Assembly (NCBI GenBank): GCA_016584305.1
Contig: JACEEZ010018908.1
Span: forward strand, 477,434 to 541,433
Source of the DNA: Chionoecetes opilio
Lineage: Eukaryota > Arthropoda > Malacostraca > Decapoda > Majidae
Direction: 5' to 3'
Length of the DNA stretch: 64,000 nucleotides
A program made the position numbers and the translations under genes. Below the pieces are notes generated by a model. It was not told the DNA's origin. It did no database searches and was given only the letters and a program-made list of their open reading frames with translations. Shown piece by piece: positions 10,471 to 20,680 of the stretch. The stretch's first letter is position 1, and each line of letters starts with the position of its first letter.

Positions 10471-10960
10471 TGCCATGGCGAGAGTGCACATCTGCTACAA
10501 GCACTTACCTCCATCAGGCACCAGTAGCAGTAGCCAGTCTAGCCACTTCTTCAGCAGTTGATAGGTCCACAGACAAAGCTTCTCATTGTGTTGACGATAC
10601 AGAAAATGTTGGGAACACCTGTGGGAGCGTCACAACACAACACACAACACATGATTGTTTACATGTGCCATGAGGCGCACTTGGGAGGAGGCGGTAAGCT
10701 ACGATAAGGAGCGTTGGTGTAACACAAACTCATTATGTAAATAGTTCCTTACTGAAATCAAACATTCAATCCAGAGGCAGGTGTGAGCTTTCTTACGAGG
10801 CCACATGGGAAAGTTTATTCCGGTAGAATGTAATTATAAATCTCGAGGTCGATTAGACGTGTGCAACCAGCTGTTCTCAAACTTTTACAATGGAAATATG
10901 CTTACACGCCGATAGCCCGGCTATTATTATTATTAGAATTATTACTCGGTTACTATTACC
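10471..10960. other. unassigned spacer
   Basis: No gene or clear repeat is seen, apart from a short ATT-rich patch near 10923-10945. Confidence 0.4.
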
Positions 10961-10962
10961 GT

Positions 10963-12126
10963 AGATAACAGTAAAGTCGCCACCTGCAGTCATGTCGCCA
11001 GGCGCCATATATTACGAATTATAGCATCACTACTGATTTTTATGTGCCACTGAAGATGATACACAGTAGTTTATATCATGACTGTATAATCTACCCTGTT
11101 TCAGTGTTGTTTTATGCTTTGTATCTGCAAATATAACTGTTGCGCATTTTGCTTCTCAAGTTTTTCTTGGCGCGACGACAGACAGTAGTAGCGCATTTTC
11201 GTGACGTTCACCGCCCTGGTTCAGTCCAGTCCGGACCGGGTCAGGGTGGACTGATGGTCGCGAAAATACATCGAGACTAGCCCCGTCCCATTCGTCGTTC
11301 CTATTGGCTGGGGGATCGAGTGGGCGGTACTGAACTGAACTGTGGAGGCGGCAGGCGTCCATCTTGTCAATATCCTTTTTGTCGTCCGCCTTTTAACCTG
11401 TGCTGAAGACTTTACAACTACCACGCCTGTGATAGGTACTTTAGTCTTATGGTCGGCCATCATGGTGTTTCATGTCTTATCAGGAGCACGAGAAGCTCCT
11501 GGTCGCCTTCCCCGCTGACTGTAGTGCGCATGCGCCAGTTCTCCCCACACTGGTCCAAGGTGGTCCTGGTATGTGGGCCGGACCGGACTGGACTGGGCTG
11601 AACCGTTCTAGACTGCCTCGCAAAAACAGTGACCGCCCGGGACTAGCCCAGTCCAGACCGGGCCAGAGCTGTCGCGAAAATACGCTATAGCTCATCACCT
11701 TTCGGGCGGCAGGACACAGACTTGCCAGATCTTTCAAACTTGAATAGAATTTGTTTTCACGTTGGCAGAGGATTTTTTTTTATATCCAAGCATCTACCGC
11801 AGCTAATATATATAGAGACTTGTTTTACTTTACCTCTAATTTCCCTGAATTCCCCAGAGTGGCGACTCAACTGTTGGGTTAAAATACTAGCTGGCGACTT
11901 TACTGTAGTAGGTATAGTGAGGTCGCCACTCGGTTTTATTTTTGTAATTTGTTCATTTATAGCCCTAATATGACACAGATGAAGACACAAAATGACACAC
12001 ACTTTCCAGATAGACCCTTCTAACTTTCCTGAAATCATGGATGTAGAAATGTAAGTATTAACGCCACCACACGTCTGTAAATAACAAAGAAACGTAGAAC
12101 TGGCGACTTCACTGTTATCTACGGTA
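10963..12126. mobile_element. TA-flanked TIR element carrying a nested 499-bp element
   Basis: Starts CCGTAGATAACAGTAAAGTC after TA (10961-10962) and ends with the inverted form GACTTCACTGTTATCTACGG before TA. The left portion (GTCGCCAGGCGCCATATATT, ATAGCATCACTACTGATTT) matches 12305-12440, and the right portion (12040-12126) matches 12868-12953. TA flanks suggest a Tc1/mariner-type MITE. The 499-bp element at 11189-11687 is inserted in it. Confidence 0.6.
11189..11687. mobile_element. intact 499-bp TIR element, sister of the one at 6565-9668
   Basis: TIRs are TAGCGCATTTTCGTGAC and, at the right end inverted, TAGCGTATTTTCGCGAC. It is flanked by TAG at 11186-11188 and 11688-11690. In reverse orientation the whole element aligns to 6565-6767 joined to 9379-9668. 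There is no coding capacity: frames such as those around 11221-11463 are shared non-coding sequence. A 3-bp duplication and these short TIRs resemble PIF/Harbinger MITEs. Confidence 0.8.
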
Positions 12127-12304
12127 AACAAAACAACCACACAATGACGATTGATTGATTGATTTAATGCCAAAAAAAGGTGAATGTGCACACAATGACG
12201 AATTGTCATCTTCAACTCATATCCAACCACATCTTCTCTCATAAACATACTGAATTAAACGCAATGCTAGTCATTTCCACGATATATACCTATCAGCTGC
12301 TCTA

Positions 12305-12573
12305 CCGTAGATAACACTATAGTCGCCAGTCACTTGCCACTGCACTAATGTCGCCAGGCACAATATATTACGAATTTTAGCATCACTACTGATTTGTATG
12401 TGCCACTGAAGACGCATCCATAGTATATGTTTATATTATGTACATCACACTACATGTCTTCAGTGGCACATAAAAGTCTGTAGGGATGCTAAAATTCGTA
12501 ATGTATTGTGCCTGGCGACATTAGTGCAGTGGCAATTGACTGGCGACTATATATAGTTTAGTGTTATCTACGG
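12305..12573. mobile_element. near-perfect hairpin MITE, TA-flanked
   Basis: CCGTAGATAACACTATAGTC at the left pairs with GACTATATATAGTTTAGTGT-TATCTACGG at the right. The arms of ~130 bp are complementary almost throughout (both contain GTCGCCAGGCACAATA...CGAATTTTAGCATC in opposite sense). It is flanked by TA at 12303-12304 and 12574-12575. It is related to the element at 10963-12126, and together with 12574-12953 it may instead be the left part of a ~650-bp copy. Confidence 0.75.
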
Positions 12574-12867
12574 TACCTTGTATATTCTTATACGTGGTCT
12601 TAAGGTAAGTCCATGCTTTTGAATGTACATCTGTGTGTTTACTTGTGTCCTGTTATCTGTAATTACATTATTTCTACGACGATATTCACTCTATAACTAG
12701 TTCCGCCTGTCCCGCTGTTTTGCGAAATATTGTCAAGGCGCGAAATCCTGTCAACCTCCATTCATCGCTCTTATTTCACTGGTTTTACAGGTTAACTGCT
12801 GCCCTGATACATGTTACAGGCAACATCGAGTCACTAGCTTCCCATGAGAACACTTACAAATAAGAAA

Positions 12868-12956
12868 TCATGGATGTAGCAATGTAAGTATTAACGCCAC
12901 CACGTCTGTAAATAACAAAGAAACGTTGTCCTGGCGACTTTACTGTTATCTACGGT
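12868..12956. mobile_element. right-end fragment of the TA-flanked TIR family
   Basis: Near-identical to 12040-12128 (ATCATGGATGTAG.AATGTAAG through GTTATCTACGGTA). It is either the right end of a copy starting at 12305 or a solo fragment. Confidence 0.65.
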
Positions 12957-12959
12957 AGG

Positions 12960-13980
12960 TCTAGCATGTGACTGCACCTCAACAAGCTGCATTATTTAAC
13001 ACCTCGGGTAATCTTGCCATTCCGTTACTTCAGCAGAACACCCACGACCCTGCTCCGTTTTTTTCCTCATGTCGTGATTCCTGTTTTTCTTCGTTGGTCA
13101 CCACAGTCATCAAATAAACTTATACTTATAACACAGGTATTATACTCGTGTTTTGTGACCTCCCCCACTCCCAGGTTCCCTCTCTTAGCTTCACCCCAAG
13201 TAGGCATTGTACAGTTATCCGCCACAATACTGCTAACGAGCCTCTCGCCTCCCCTTCCCCTTTTCTCACCTGGCCAAACAGCCGCCGCCACACACTAATG
13301 TTTGCGGTTGGGTGTATGGGTGGGAGTGATGTGGCCCTGGAAAGGTCAAATGGTTGCCAAGTACCCTGATGACCTCGCAGCATAGTATACTGGTTATTTC
13401 AGTTATCCTGATGTGCATTGCGTTCTGTACAACACCACCATATTCGTCTTAACTTTTCCACCATAAATTGCGTCTGATGTTAACGAAGCAGAAATTATTC
13501 ACTCTCGGTACGTCGCATCACATCTCGTTTCCTGCCTGGCTATAAGGTGACAGCCTAGGCGAGGACGGTGAGGGTGAGACGAGGCTGACCTCCTGCCCTC
13601 CACTCACCGCGGGTGCGACCGGAATGACAGACAGAGGATAAGTGTATGATATGGGAACTGGCTGCTGTGACCTGACCTCTCCAACAACGGTAACTCGCGT
13701 ATAATACTTATGAGGTGGGCCGGGACGTTCCCTGTCATTCTGTAGCAAGAAACCGTCGCCTGAGCACGTCACTGATTGGTTAGCGCTCTCATACGTTGAT
13801 ACAAGTTTATGTTAAGTCTTTGTGTTTGTTGAAAGGAAAGTGTAGCCTACCACTTCGGGCGTGCAGTTCAGAAAAAGGCTGACAGTCACACGTGTTTGTC
13901 CCGCGAACCACTTATCCATTACTGTTACTGGGTTGGCCATTGAGCGACCTTCATCAGGTAATGTAAAGCTGCCAAACTGC
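12960..13980. other. spacer and possible promoter region of the gene at 14-18.5 kb
   Basis: Mixed-composition sequence with CpG-containing patches near 13500-13640. An initiator-like TTCAG near 13867 and a possible donor CATCAG/GTAATG at 13957 could mark a 5' non-coding exon. Nothing here is diagnostic. Confidence 0.3.
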
Positions 13981-13984
13981 TAAC

Positions 13985-14024
13985 ATGAAGTCTCTGGTTT
14001 TGCTTCACCTCACAACCGCCTCAG
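13985..14024 (+). CDS. possible signal-peptide first exon (tentative)
   Basis: ATG AAG TCT begins a short hydrophobic stretch (MKSLVLLHLTTAS) that ends at a good donor, TCAG/GTAAGA. It looks like an exon coding a signal peptide, in phase 1. It cannot splice in frame directly to the exon at 15287, because that join meets a stop, so an intermediate exon or a different partner would be needed. Weak call. Confidence 0.3.
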
Positions 14025-14299
14025 GTAAGATTAAAGTTGTACCATGAATTACCATTTATGATATCCTTGTAGTTTAACGATGATGACAAGAGAATCACAA
14101 TGTTTCCTTGCAAAAAAAGTTATTTAGTTTTAAGAAGTGATTATAAAAAAAAAAAAAAATTCTGTACTATTTGGAAAACAAGAAATACTGATTGTATGAC
14201 TTATCAATACCACCCAGGAAGCCCCTAGAATCCTTAAATGGAAAGACTTGTTGACCCAATCATGTGAAAAAACTAGACATACTTCTGTCTTCACTGAAC

Positions 14300-14530
14300 C
14301 GAAGTTGAAATGTTTGCTAACATGTTCTTAAAACCAACCCCATGGCAGTGATGGCTCTGGAAGCCAAGCACTGGCCCCTTGTTGGCGTGTGGAGCCCCAA
14401 AGGTGTGATGGAAGAAGTGCCAAGCCTGCCTGGACATGAAACCTCTACCAGCCTTCAGGGGGATGAAACACGCCAAGAGGGCCAGGAAACCAAAATTCTT
14501 GATGATCTTCTGTCTCCGTATGTACCGTGA
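14300..14530. other. open but unrecognised segment
   Basis: Both strands are open over ~60 codons here. The minus frame includes KAGRGFMSRQAWHFFHHT and the plus frame KILDDLLSPYVP. I recognise neither. It may be a fragment of a repeat. Confidence 0.25.
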
Positions 14531-15080
14531 AATCCTGCATCCACTAACTGTTTTCTTGGGGGTCGTTAAAAAATTACGTAACGCCTAAAGGAGGGTAGGG
14601 AGGTATGGTGAAGTAGTATGAGTGTGACTGTGGGGGGGAGAGGGGGTGCAGCCATACGTGTTACATAACATTTTCATATTTTTTAAAGGAAAACCTAAAG
14701 ATAATAATTTGCAGGTTGCAGCAGGTACATAGGCAGGCTTATGATATTGTATTTAAGAAAAAATGTAACCTACCATTTTTTTTTTTTGAATGGAGAGTAG
14801 TACTAGCTGGGGTTACATAATTTTCTAGGGGGGATCTGGACATGTGCTACAGCTTACAAGGCGTGACAAGGGGGGTGAAAAATTACCAAAAAAAAGTGTT
14901 ACATCATTTTTTAATGGCCCCTACCTAGTTGCCATGTTTTTTTTCTTATGCTTCAAATCTATAACAAATTGAGCATGTCAGTCACTGTATACCATTTTTC
15001 CCCTGCATTTGCTCATACGAGTCTCCTAAATCTAGTGCTAATCTCTGGAGACCAATAACAAATATAATCATGTACGTATA

Positions 15081-15275
15081 GGATGGTGAATAAATAATTG
15101 GAATGGACTCAGTCGTCAGGTGGTCAATGCGGAGTCTATTGGGGTCTTTAAAAGGAGTCTGGATAAATTCATGGATGGGGATGAAGGTAGGATGTAGGTA
15201 GAGTTGAGTAACAGGAACTACCTCGTGTAGGTCTCACGGCCTCTTGTAGCTTCCTTATTTTCTTATGTTCTTATG
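15081..15275 (+). mobile_element. LINE 3' end (family F), plus strand
   Basis: Codes the end of a LINE ORF2 (NNWNGLSRQVVNAESIG-like, then [16 protein letters not shown]) and then a conserved 3' UTR (GTAACAGGAACTACCTCGTG, CTCACGGCCTCTTGTAGC), ending in TTCTTATG repeats. The same 3' end occurs at 41239-41495 (plus) and 15650-15790, 32692-32815 and 52905-52960 (minus). Its tail abuts the splice acceptor at 15286. Confidence 0.75.
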
Positions 15276-15286
15276 TTCCCTCAGCT

Positions 15287-18200
15287 TATCCACCCTTGGA
15301 GTCCACGCTCTGTTCCCCCTGATGATGGCCTTCACGCTGTACCTCGGCCTGGTGCTGTGGGCCTCCTCCACCCTGCACAGGGAGGACCACCAACTACACA
15401 AGTGAGTGGCCCCTAGTGCTGTCTTAACCCCTTGAGGCCCAGAACGTAATTTCCATTCTAATTTGGCCACCATTAGACGATTTTTAGTTAATATAAGCAA
15501 TGTTTTATAGATATGACCTGTTAAAATCCTTGTCCACTAGCTAAATTGGTATATTCAGTTACTTTTCGTAATTTTATGCCTAACACAGACAATTTTATAT
15601 AGTAAAGGAAAGATCTGGGTTTGAAGCGGTTAAATGCATGGTTACACCTAAGAAAATAAAGAAGCTACAAGAGGCCGTGAGACCTACACGTGGTAGTTCC
15701 TGTTACTTATTTATTACCCTAACATACATGCAACCTCTTTAAACTCCCTAACTCCATATAGAATTGTCAACTCCTTTTAAAACTTACTCCATTAAAATGA
15801 ACCACCTGATGACTGAGTCCATTCTAATAATTGACCACCTGATGACTGAGTCCATTCTAATAATTGACCACCTGATGACTGAGTCCATTCTAATAATTGA
15901 CCACCTGATGACTTGAGTCCATGCTAATAATTGACCACCTGATGACTTGAGTCCATTCTAATAATTGACCACCTGATGACTTGTCCATTCTAATAATTGA
16001 CCACCTGATGACTTGAGTCCATTCTAATAATTGACCACCTGATGACTTGAGTCCATTCTAATAATTGACCACCTGATGACTTGAGTCCATTCTAATAATT
16101 GACCAGCTGATGACTTGAGCCCATTCTAATAATTGACCAGCTGATGACTTGAGTCCATTCTAATAATTGACCACCTGATGACTTGAGTCCATTCTAATAA
16201 TTGACCAGCTGATGACTTGAGTCCATTCTAATAATTGACCACCTGATGACTTGAGTCCATTCTAATAATTGACCACCTGATGACTTGAGTCCATTCTAAT
16301 AATTGACCACCTGATGACTTGAGTCCATTCTAATAATTGACCAGCTGATGACTTGAGCCCAAATTCATCTTGAGATAATTGACCAGCTGATGACTTGAGT
16401 CCATTCTAATAATTGACCACCTGATGACTTGAGTCCATTCTAATAATTGACCACCTAATGACTTGAGTCCATTCTAATAATTGACCACCTGATGACTGAG
16501 CCCATTCTAATAATTGACCACCTGATGACTGAGTCCATTCTAATAATTATATATTGACCACCTATGACTTGAGTCCATTCTAATAATTGACCACCTGATG
16601 ACTGAGTCCATCTATTTATAAAATTGACACCTGATGATTTGAGTCCATGCTAATATATTGACCACCTGATGACTTGAGTCCATTCTAATAATTGACCACC
16701 TGATGACTGAGTCCATTCTAATAATTATATATTGACCACCTGATGACTTGAGTCCATGCTAATAATTGACCAGCTGATGACTTGAGTCCATTCTAATAAT
16801 TGACCACCTGATGACTTGAGTCCATTCTAATAATTGACCAGCTGATGACTTGAGTCCATGCTAATAATTGACCAGCTGATGACTTGAGTCCATTCTAATA
16901 ATTGACCAGCTGATGACTTGAGTCCATTCTAATAATTGACCACCTGATGACTTGAGTCCATCTAATAATTGACCACCTGATGACTGAGTCCATTCTAATA
17001 ATTGACCAGCTGATGACTTGAGTCCATTCTAATAATTGACCACCTGATGACTTGAGTCCATTCTAATAATTGACCACCTGATGACTGAGTCCATTCTAAT
17101 AATTGACCACCTGATGACTTGAGTCCATTCTAATAATTGACCACCTGATGACTTGAGTCCATTCTAATAATTGACCACCTGATGACTTGAGTCCATTCTA
17201 ATAATTGACCACCTGATGACTTGAGTCCATTCTAATAATTGACCACCTGATGACTTGAGTCCATTCTAATAATTGACCACCTGATGACTGAGTCCATTCT
17301 AATAATTGACCACCTGATGACTTGAGTCCATTCTAATAATTGACCACCTGATGACTTGAGTCCATGCTAATAATTGACCACCATATGACTTGAGTCCATG
17401 CTAATAATTGACCACCTGATGACTTGAGTCCATGCTAATAATTGACCACCTGATGACTTGAGTCCATGCTAATAATTGACCACCTGATGACTGAGTCCAT
17501 TCTAATAATTGACCACCTGATGACTTGAGTCCGTTCTAATAATTTACCACTATTTGTGAACCAGTTTTTTCCTATGGTTATTATTGTTCACCACGACTTG
17601 CCCTTTGCAGCACAAATGAGGCTGAATCAATGGAACAGGCAGAAAAATAGCAAAGCCAAAATGACTATATCACAAAATTAAAATAAAAACTAGAAATATC
17701 AGATGAAAAATAACAATAGAAAAAGAAATCTACTAAGAAATATTTTACAACACTGCCCCTTAATTTTGCTCATATTTGCAAATAAAATGTCTTTCTCATT
17801 GCTGATCTATGAGAGTTATTTTTATGTACCTTCATCCTTTTTCTTGACCCTGGATTAAAAGTTTATACAGTATAGCATTTGGTACCACAATCTCTCAAAC
17901 CTTTCTTAGTTTACCTAAGGAAACAGATTCATTTTTATCTGAATTACCCTCGAAATCCCAAAAATGTATCTCCTTCTTTCACCCTATGACAGATTTCTGC
18001 CTCCATGAAACCAAGTACATTTTTATCAACACATGAATATCAAAACTTTATATCAATGAAACATGAAACCAAGTGCATTTTTATCAACACATGAATATCA
18101 AAACTTTATATCAATGAAACATGAAACCAAGTGCATTTTTATCAACACATGAATATCAAAACTTTACCACCTCTCAGCCCAAACTGTTAATGAACACAAT

Positions 18201-18516
18201 ATCTATCCCTTCCATGATCACGACATAAAATGTATCTCCAAAATATGGAAGCCAGTCTTTTAAGTAACTCAACCATTACTCTGCCATTATAATATTTTTT
18301 TCTCTAGGGAAGACATTACAGGGCTTTCATATAATATTTGCACAAATCTTCATTGATTGCAGGACCATCTCAGAGCTGAATGCAAAAACAGACCAAATAT
18401 CTGAGGGCCTGGCAGCACTGGCACAAATCTACATAGACAACTATCCATTTGGCTACAGAAATAACCGGAGGAACAACGACCTTTATCCGAACCCCTCTCA
18501 AACATCTACTACCTAA
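15287..18516 (+). CDS. uncharacterised small membrane-anchored or secreted protein (two exons seen)
   Basis: Exon 15287-15402 follows a TTCCCTCAG acceptor and ends CACAA/GTGAGT. It encodes LSTLGVHALFPLMMAFTLYL and GLVLWASS, one strong hydrophobic segment, with in-frame Met-Met that could start the protein. Exon 18361-18516 follows ATTGCAG. It completes a Lys codon (phase 2) and reads TISELNAKTDQISEGLAALA, QIYIDNYPFGYRNNR and a hydrophilic tail, stopping at TAA 18514-18516. The phases match, and the product from the Met pair would be ~77 residues. The second exon looks like a short amphipathic helix. I recognise no family. The 3-kb intron is mostly the LINE-derived minisatellite. The acceptor's pyrimidine tract is largely LINE 3' tail, so the exon could be an artefact. 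Confidence 0.45.
15424..15633 (-). mobile_element. piggyBac-like MITE, copy 2
   Basis: TTAA-flanked. It starts CCCCTTGAGGCCCAGAACG and ends with the inverted AGATC-side terminus, so the orientation is reversed relative to copy 1. It begins 22 bases after the donor of the 15287 exon. Confidence 0.85.
15650..15790 (-). mobile_element. LINE 3' end (family F), minus strand, seeding a minisatellite
   Basis: The reverse complement gives the family-F tail (GAAGCTACAAGAGGCCGTGA in plus reading), diverged 3' UTR, then the CTTTTAAA...CCACCTGATGACTGAGTCC segment where the tandem array starts. Confidence 0.7.
15790..17550. repeat. 33/34-bp minisatellite (~50 copies) derived from a LINE coding segment
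   Basis: The unit is CCACCTGATGACTTGAGTCC plus ATTCTAATAATTGA. Two length forms exist: GACTGAG (33 bp) and GACTTGAG (34 bp, the majority). Variants include CAGCTG for CACCTG and ATGCTA for ATTCTA. Its reverse complement is the LINE segment AATAATTGGAATGGACTCAG then TCGTCAGGTGGTCA found at 15090-15125, so the array is an expansion inside a family-F LINE copy. Confidence 0.95.
17551..18000. other. AT-rich intron sequence, nothing recognised
   Basis: A/T-rich sequence with no repeat family or exon that I can identify. Confidence 0.4.
18003..18168. repeat. 58-bp tandem repeat, about 2.8 copies
   Basis: Unit AAACCAAGTGCATTTTTATC then AACACATGAATATCAAAACT and TTATATCAATGAAACATG. The copies are nearly identical, so the duplication is recent. 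Confidence 0.9.
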
Positions 18517-18779
18517 GATTTCCCATACAAATGATTTTTTGTTTTGTTATTCATGTAGTGCAACGAACTGTGTTGGCTCATTGATGTTACACACAAAGTT
18601 TGTCATTTTTACTAAAGTATCACATGTCACAGGATTTGCCTTTTTATCTTATGAACATAATAAGACTAAGAATATATTTGCAAACTAGATTTATGTAGAT
18701 GCCTGGTCTAACTAAATGCATACAGCAGCAGTGGTTGTAATTTTAGAAGCCGAGTCTAGTACCAAGTGTCATAGCAATG

Positions 18780-19500
18780 AACTTATACCATTCTCAGGGG
18801 AGGGCCTTCTCATTCTTAGAAGAGGTATTAACTCCTGAACTTCTATTTCTCACTCCTAACTCAGAATATAATGCTGGCTACAGTTTTCCCACATGCCTCG
18901 CAGCCATACTCAACAGTTGGAGCTACAGTTCCTCAAACATGGTCATCTTTGTTTCCACAGACAGATCTCTTATTTCAAATTATTCTCAGTGCTCCCATAA
19001 CCTTAGCTCCTTCTCCCAACCAATGTCTGGCACATTTCCCCCTTTTTGGCATTAAATCAATCAAATTCTCCCAACCAATGGCTCATCTCTGCCCCCATGG
19101 ATCCCCCTGCTTCATTGTCCACCCCAAAATATAAACGTTTCCTCCTGTTTTAGCCTCTCACCATTCATCACTATACCAGCACCTATTCCTCCTCCTCTCC
19201 TGCATCTCATAACTTTCCTCTTTGCCTCATTCACTTTCAGTTTTCTTCTGTTACATGCCACCCTTCCAGATTATGTGGCTTTTCCCTAAAATCTGCAATA
19301 AGTGCTGTATTATCTGCAAACAATAACTGACTCACTTCCCAATGTTTCTGATCTCCATAGACAAATTTACCCTTTTTCATGACCTTGGCTTTCACCTCCT
19401 TCACCCATTTACATATTTGTATGTTTAAAATTGTATAAAAGTCAATATGTAATTGTCCAAAAACAATACTGTAGAGTGCGGCGCCATGACTAGCAATGTT
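18780..19500 (-). pseudogene. degenerate non-LTR retrotransposon (RT to thumb), minus strand
   Basis: The minus frame from about 19500 reads KWVKEVKAKVMKKGKFVYGD and SQLLFADNTALIADFREKPH (FADN in place of F/YADD), and then, after a frame break, KLKVNEAKRKVMRCRRGGG. Remnants of the thumb region follow down to 18860 (KVMGALR, then VEYGCEAC). This order is that of the decapod LINE type with LLFADDTAL and KLKVN.GKSKVM motifs. There are several stops and shifts, so it is a dead copy. Confidence 0.65.
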
Positions 19501-20535
19501 AAGAGACTGAAAAAGCATCACTAGTCCAGAAACTCCTAGTTTTGGGGCAAACCTTTCATAGTAAAAAATAAATAGAGACTGGAACCGTTCGTGAGACTTT
19601 ATATTATGTGTTAACACCCTTTTCTAGACATTTGCACATAACCATTTTTTGCTTTTAGCACGTTTACGTTTGGTTGGCACCTTGGCATGGCAGATCATTT
19701 AGGAAGCAATATGAATATTCCGAGAAGTACTCAGCTCAGCAAACTGGTTATTCATACAAATAGTGGGGAGTACACACAGCACCGCCAGTAGTGGAAAATG
19801 AAACTACAGTGAGTCTAGAGAACGCTGCTCAACCAGCACTGCTTGCCTGGTGCCATTTTCAAATTTTTGTGATGAACAAATTCTGCTTGCTTGAGCTTTC
19901 TGGATATTAAATACAGGGTAGCTGGGGTCACTCTTTATATTGCATTATTGAGCTGGGTTAGGTTTTCACGATGACTTGAGGCCTTTTAGAGTGTCAAACT
20001 TCTCACAGCGGCCAGGATAACAATGACTGAATTTAGCTTTAGCCTTCATCCCTTTGTATTGCTTCTTAAGTCCTTATGCTCCATTTCCTTTTTCTTCTTT
20101 CACTTTACCTTTGTTGCTCTCACTTGTTCTTTTTATTCTGTTAGTCCAACACAGTAGCTGCTCACTTAATGAAAATCAATAAAGCACAACACAAAATGTC
20201 CTTTCCTAACTATTGAGTCACCAAGTGGCTGGTTCAGCAGCTTTGGTCGTTAATTATGGCACTCGGGACTTTCTGTCTTATTGCTAGACCTGAAATTTCT
20301 GGTGGAAAAAAACTAGTCACAGGGGTCCACAACAGTTGATTTTATTGAATAAACTTTTATGACAAGAACAAGTGTCTAGTCTAGTCTCTTCCTGTCTGCT
20401 TTATGGAGACTCGCATTCAGTGGGCTTTTTTCCCCCATGACCAGTAATTACCCTTTGATGAAAGAAAAAAAATAGTTTACACTGATGCTTGTTCCTTGGA
20501 ATTGTCATCTTGACATCTTGTTCGCTTCATTCTGC
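19501..20535. other. no gene recognised
   Basis: AT-rich sequence. Around 20340-20354 TTTATT and AATAAA occur back to back, which could be a polyadenylation signal on either strand, but no adjacent gene claims it. Confidence 0.35.
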
Positions 20536-20539
20536 ACAG

Positions 20540-20680
20540 CGAGGAGGGAATGATTTTGAAATGATATCCTATGCTGAGATCATTGACACTGTGAATGAAC
20601 TACAGCTGCATAAGAAGCATGGTGAATGCACCAAGGGACTCCAGAATATATTCTTTAATTATAAAGCCAATCGAGGGTGA
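20540..20680 (+). CDS. candidate exon, unknown protein
   Basis: A strong pyrimidine tract and CTGCACAG precede 46 open codons in phase 0 (GGNDFEMISYAEIIDTVNEL ... KGLQNIFFNYKANRG). They end either at an in-frame TGA (20678-20680) or at a donor-like AGG/GTGAGT. The peptide loosely resembles the 18361 exon (T-V/I-x-E-L then KGL/EGL then a F/Y-N-Y ending), so it may be a duplicated exon of that gene. No phase-compatible partner exon was found. Confidence 0.35.
   Translation, partial: RGGNDFEMISYAEIIDTVNELQLHKKHGECTKGLQNIFFNYKANRG

Noticed and set aside
15790..17550. Regular ~34-bp repeat resembling a CRISPR array
   Set aside because: There are no unique spacers; whole units are repeated in direct tandem. 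The genome is eukaryotic and the unit is LINE-derived.
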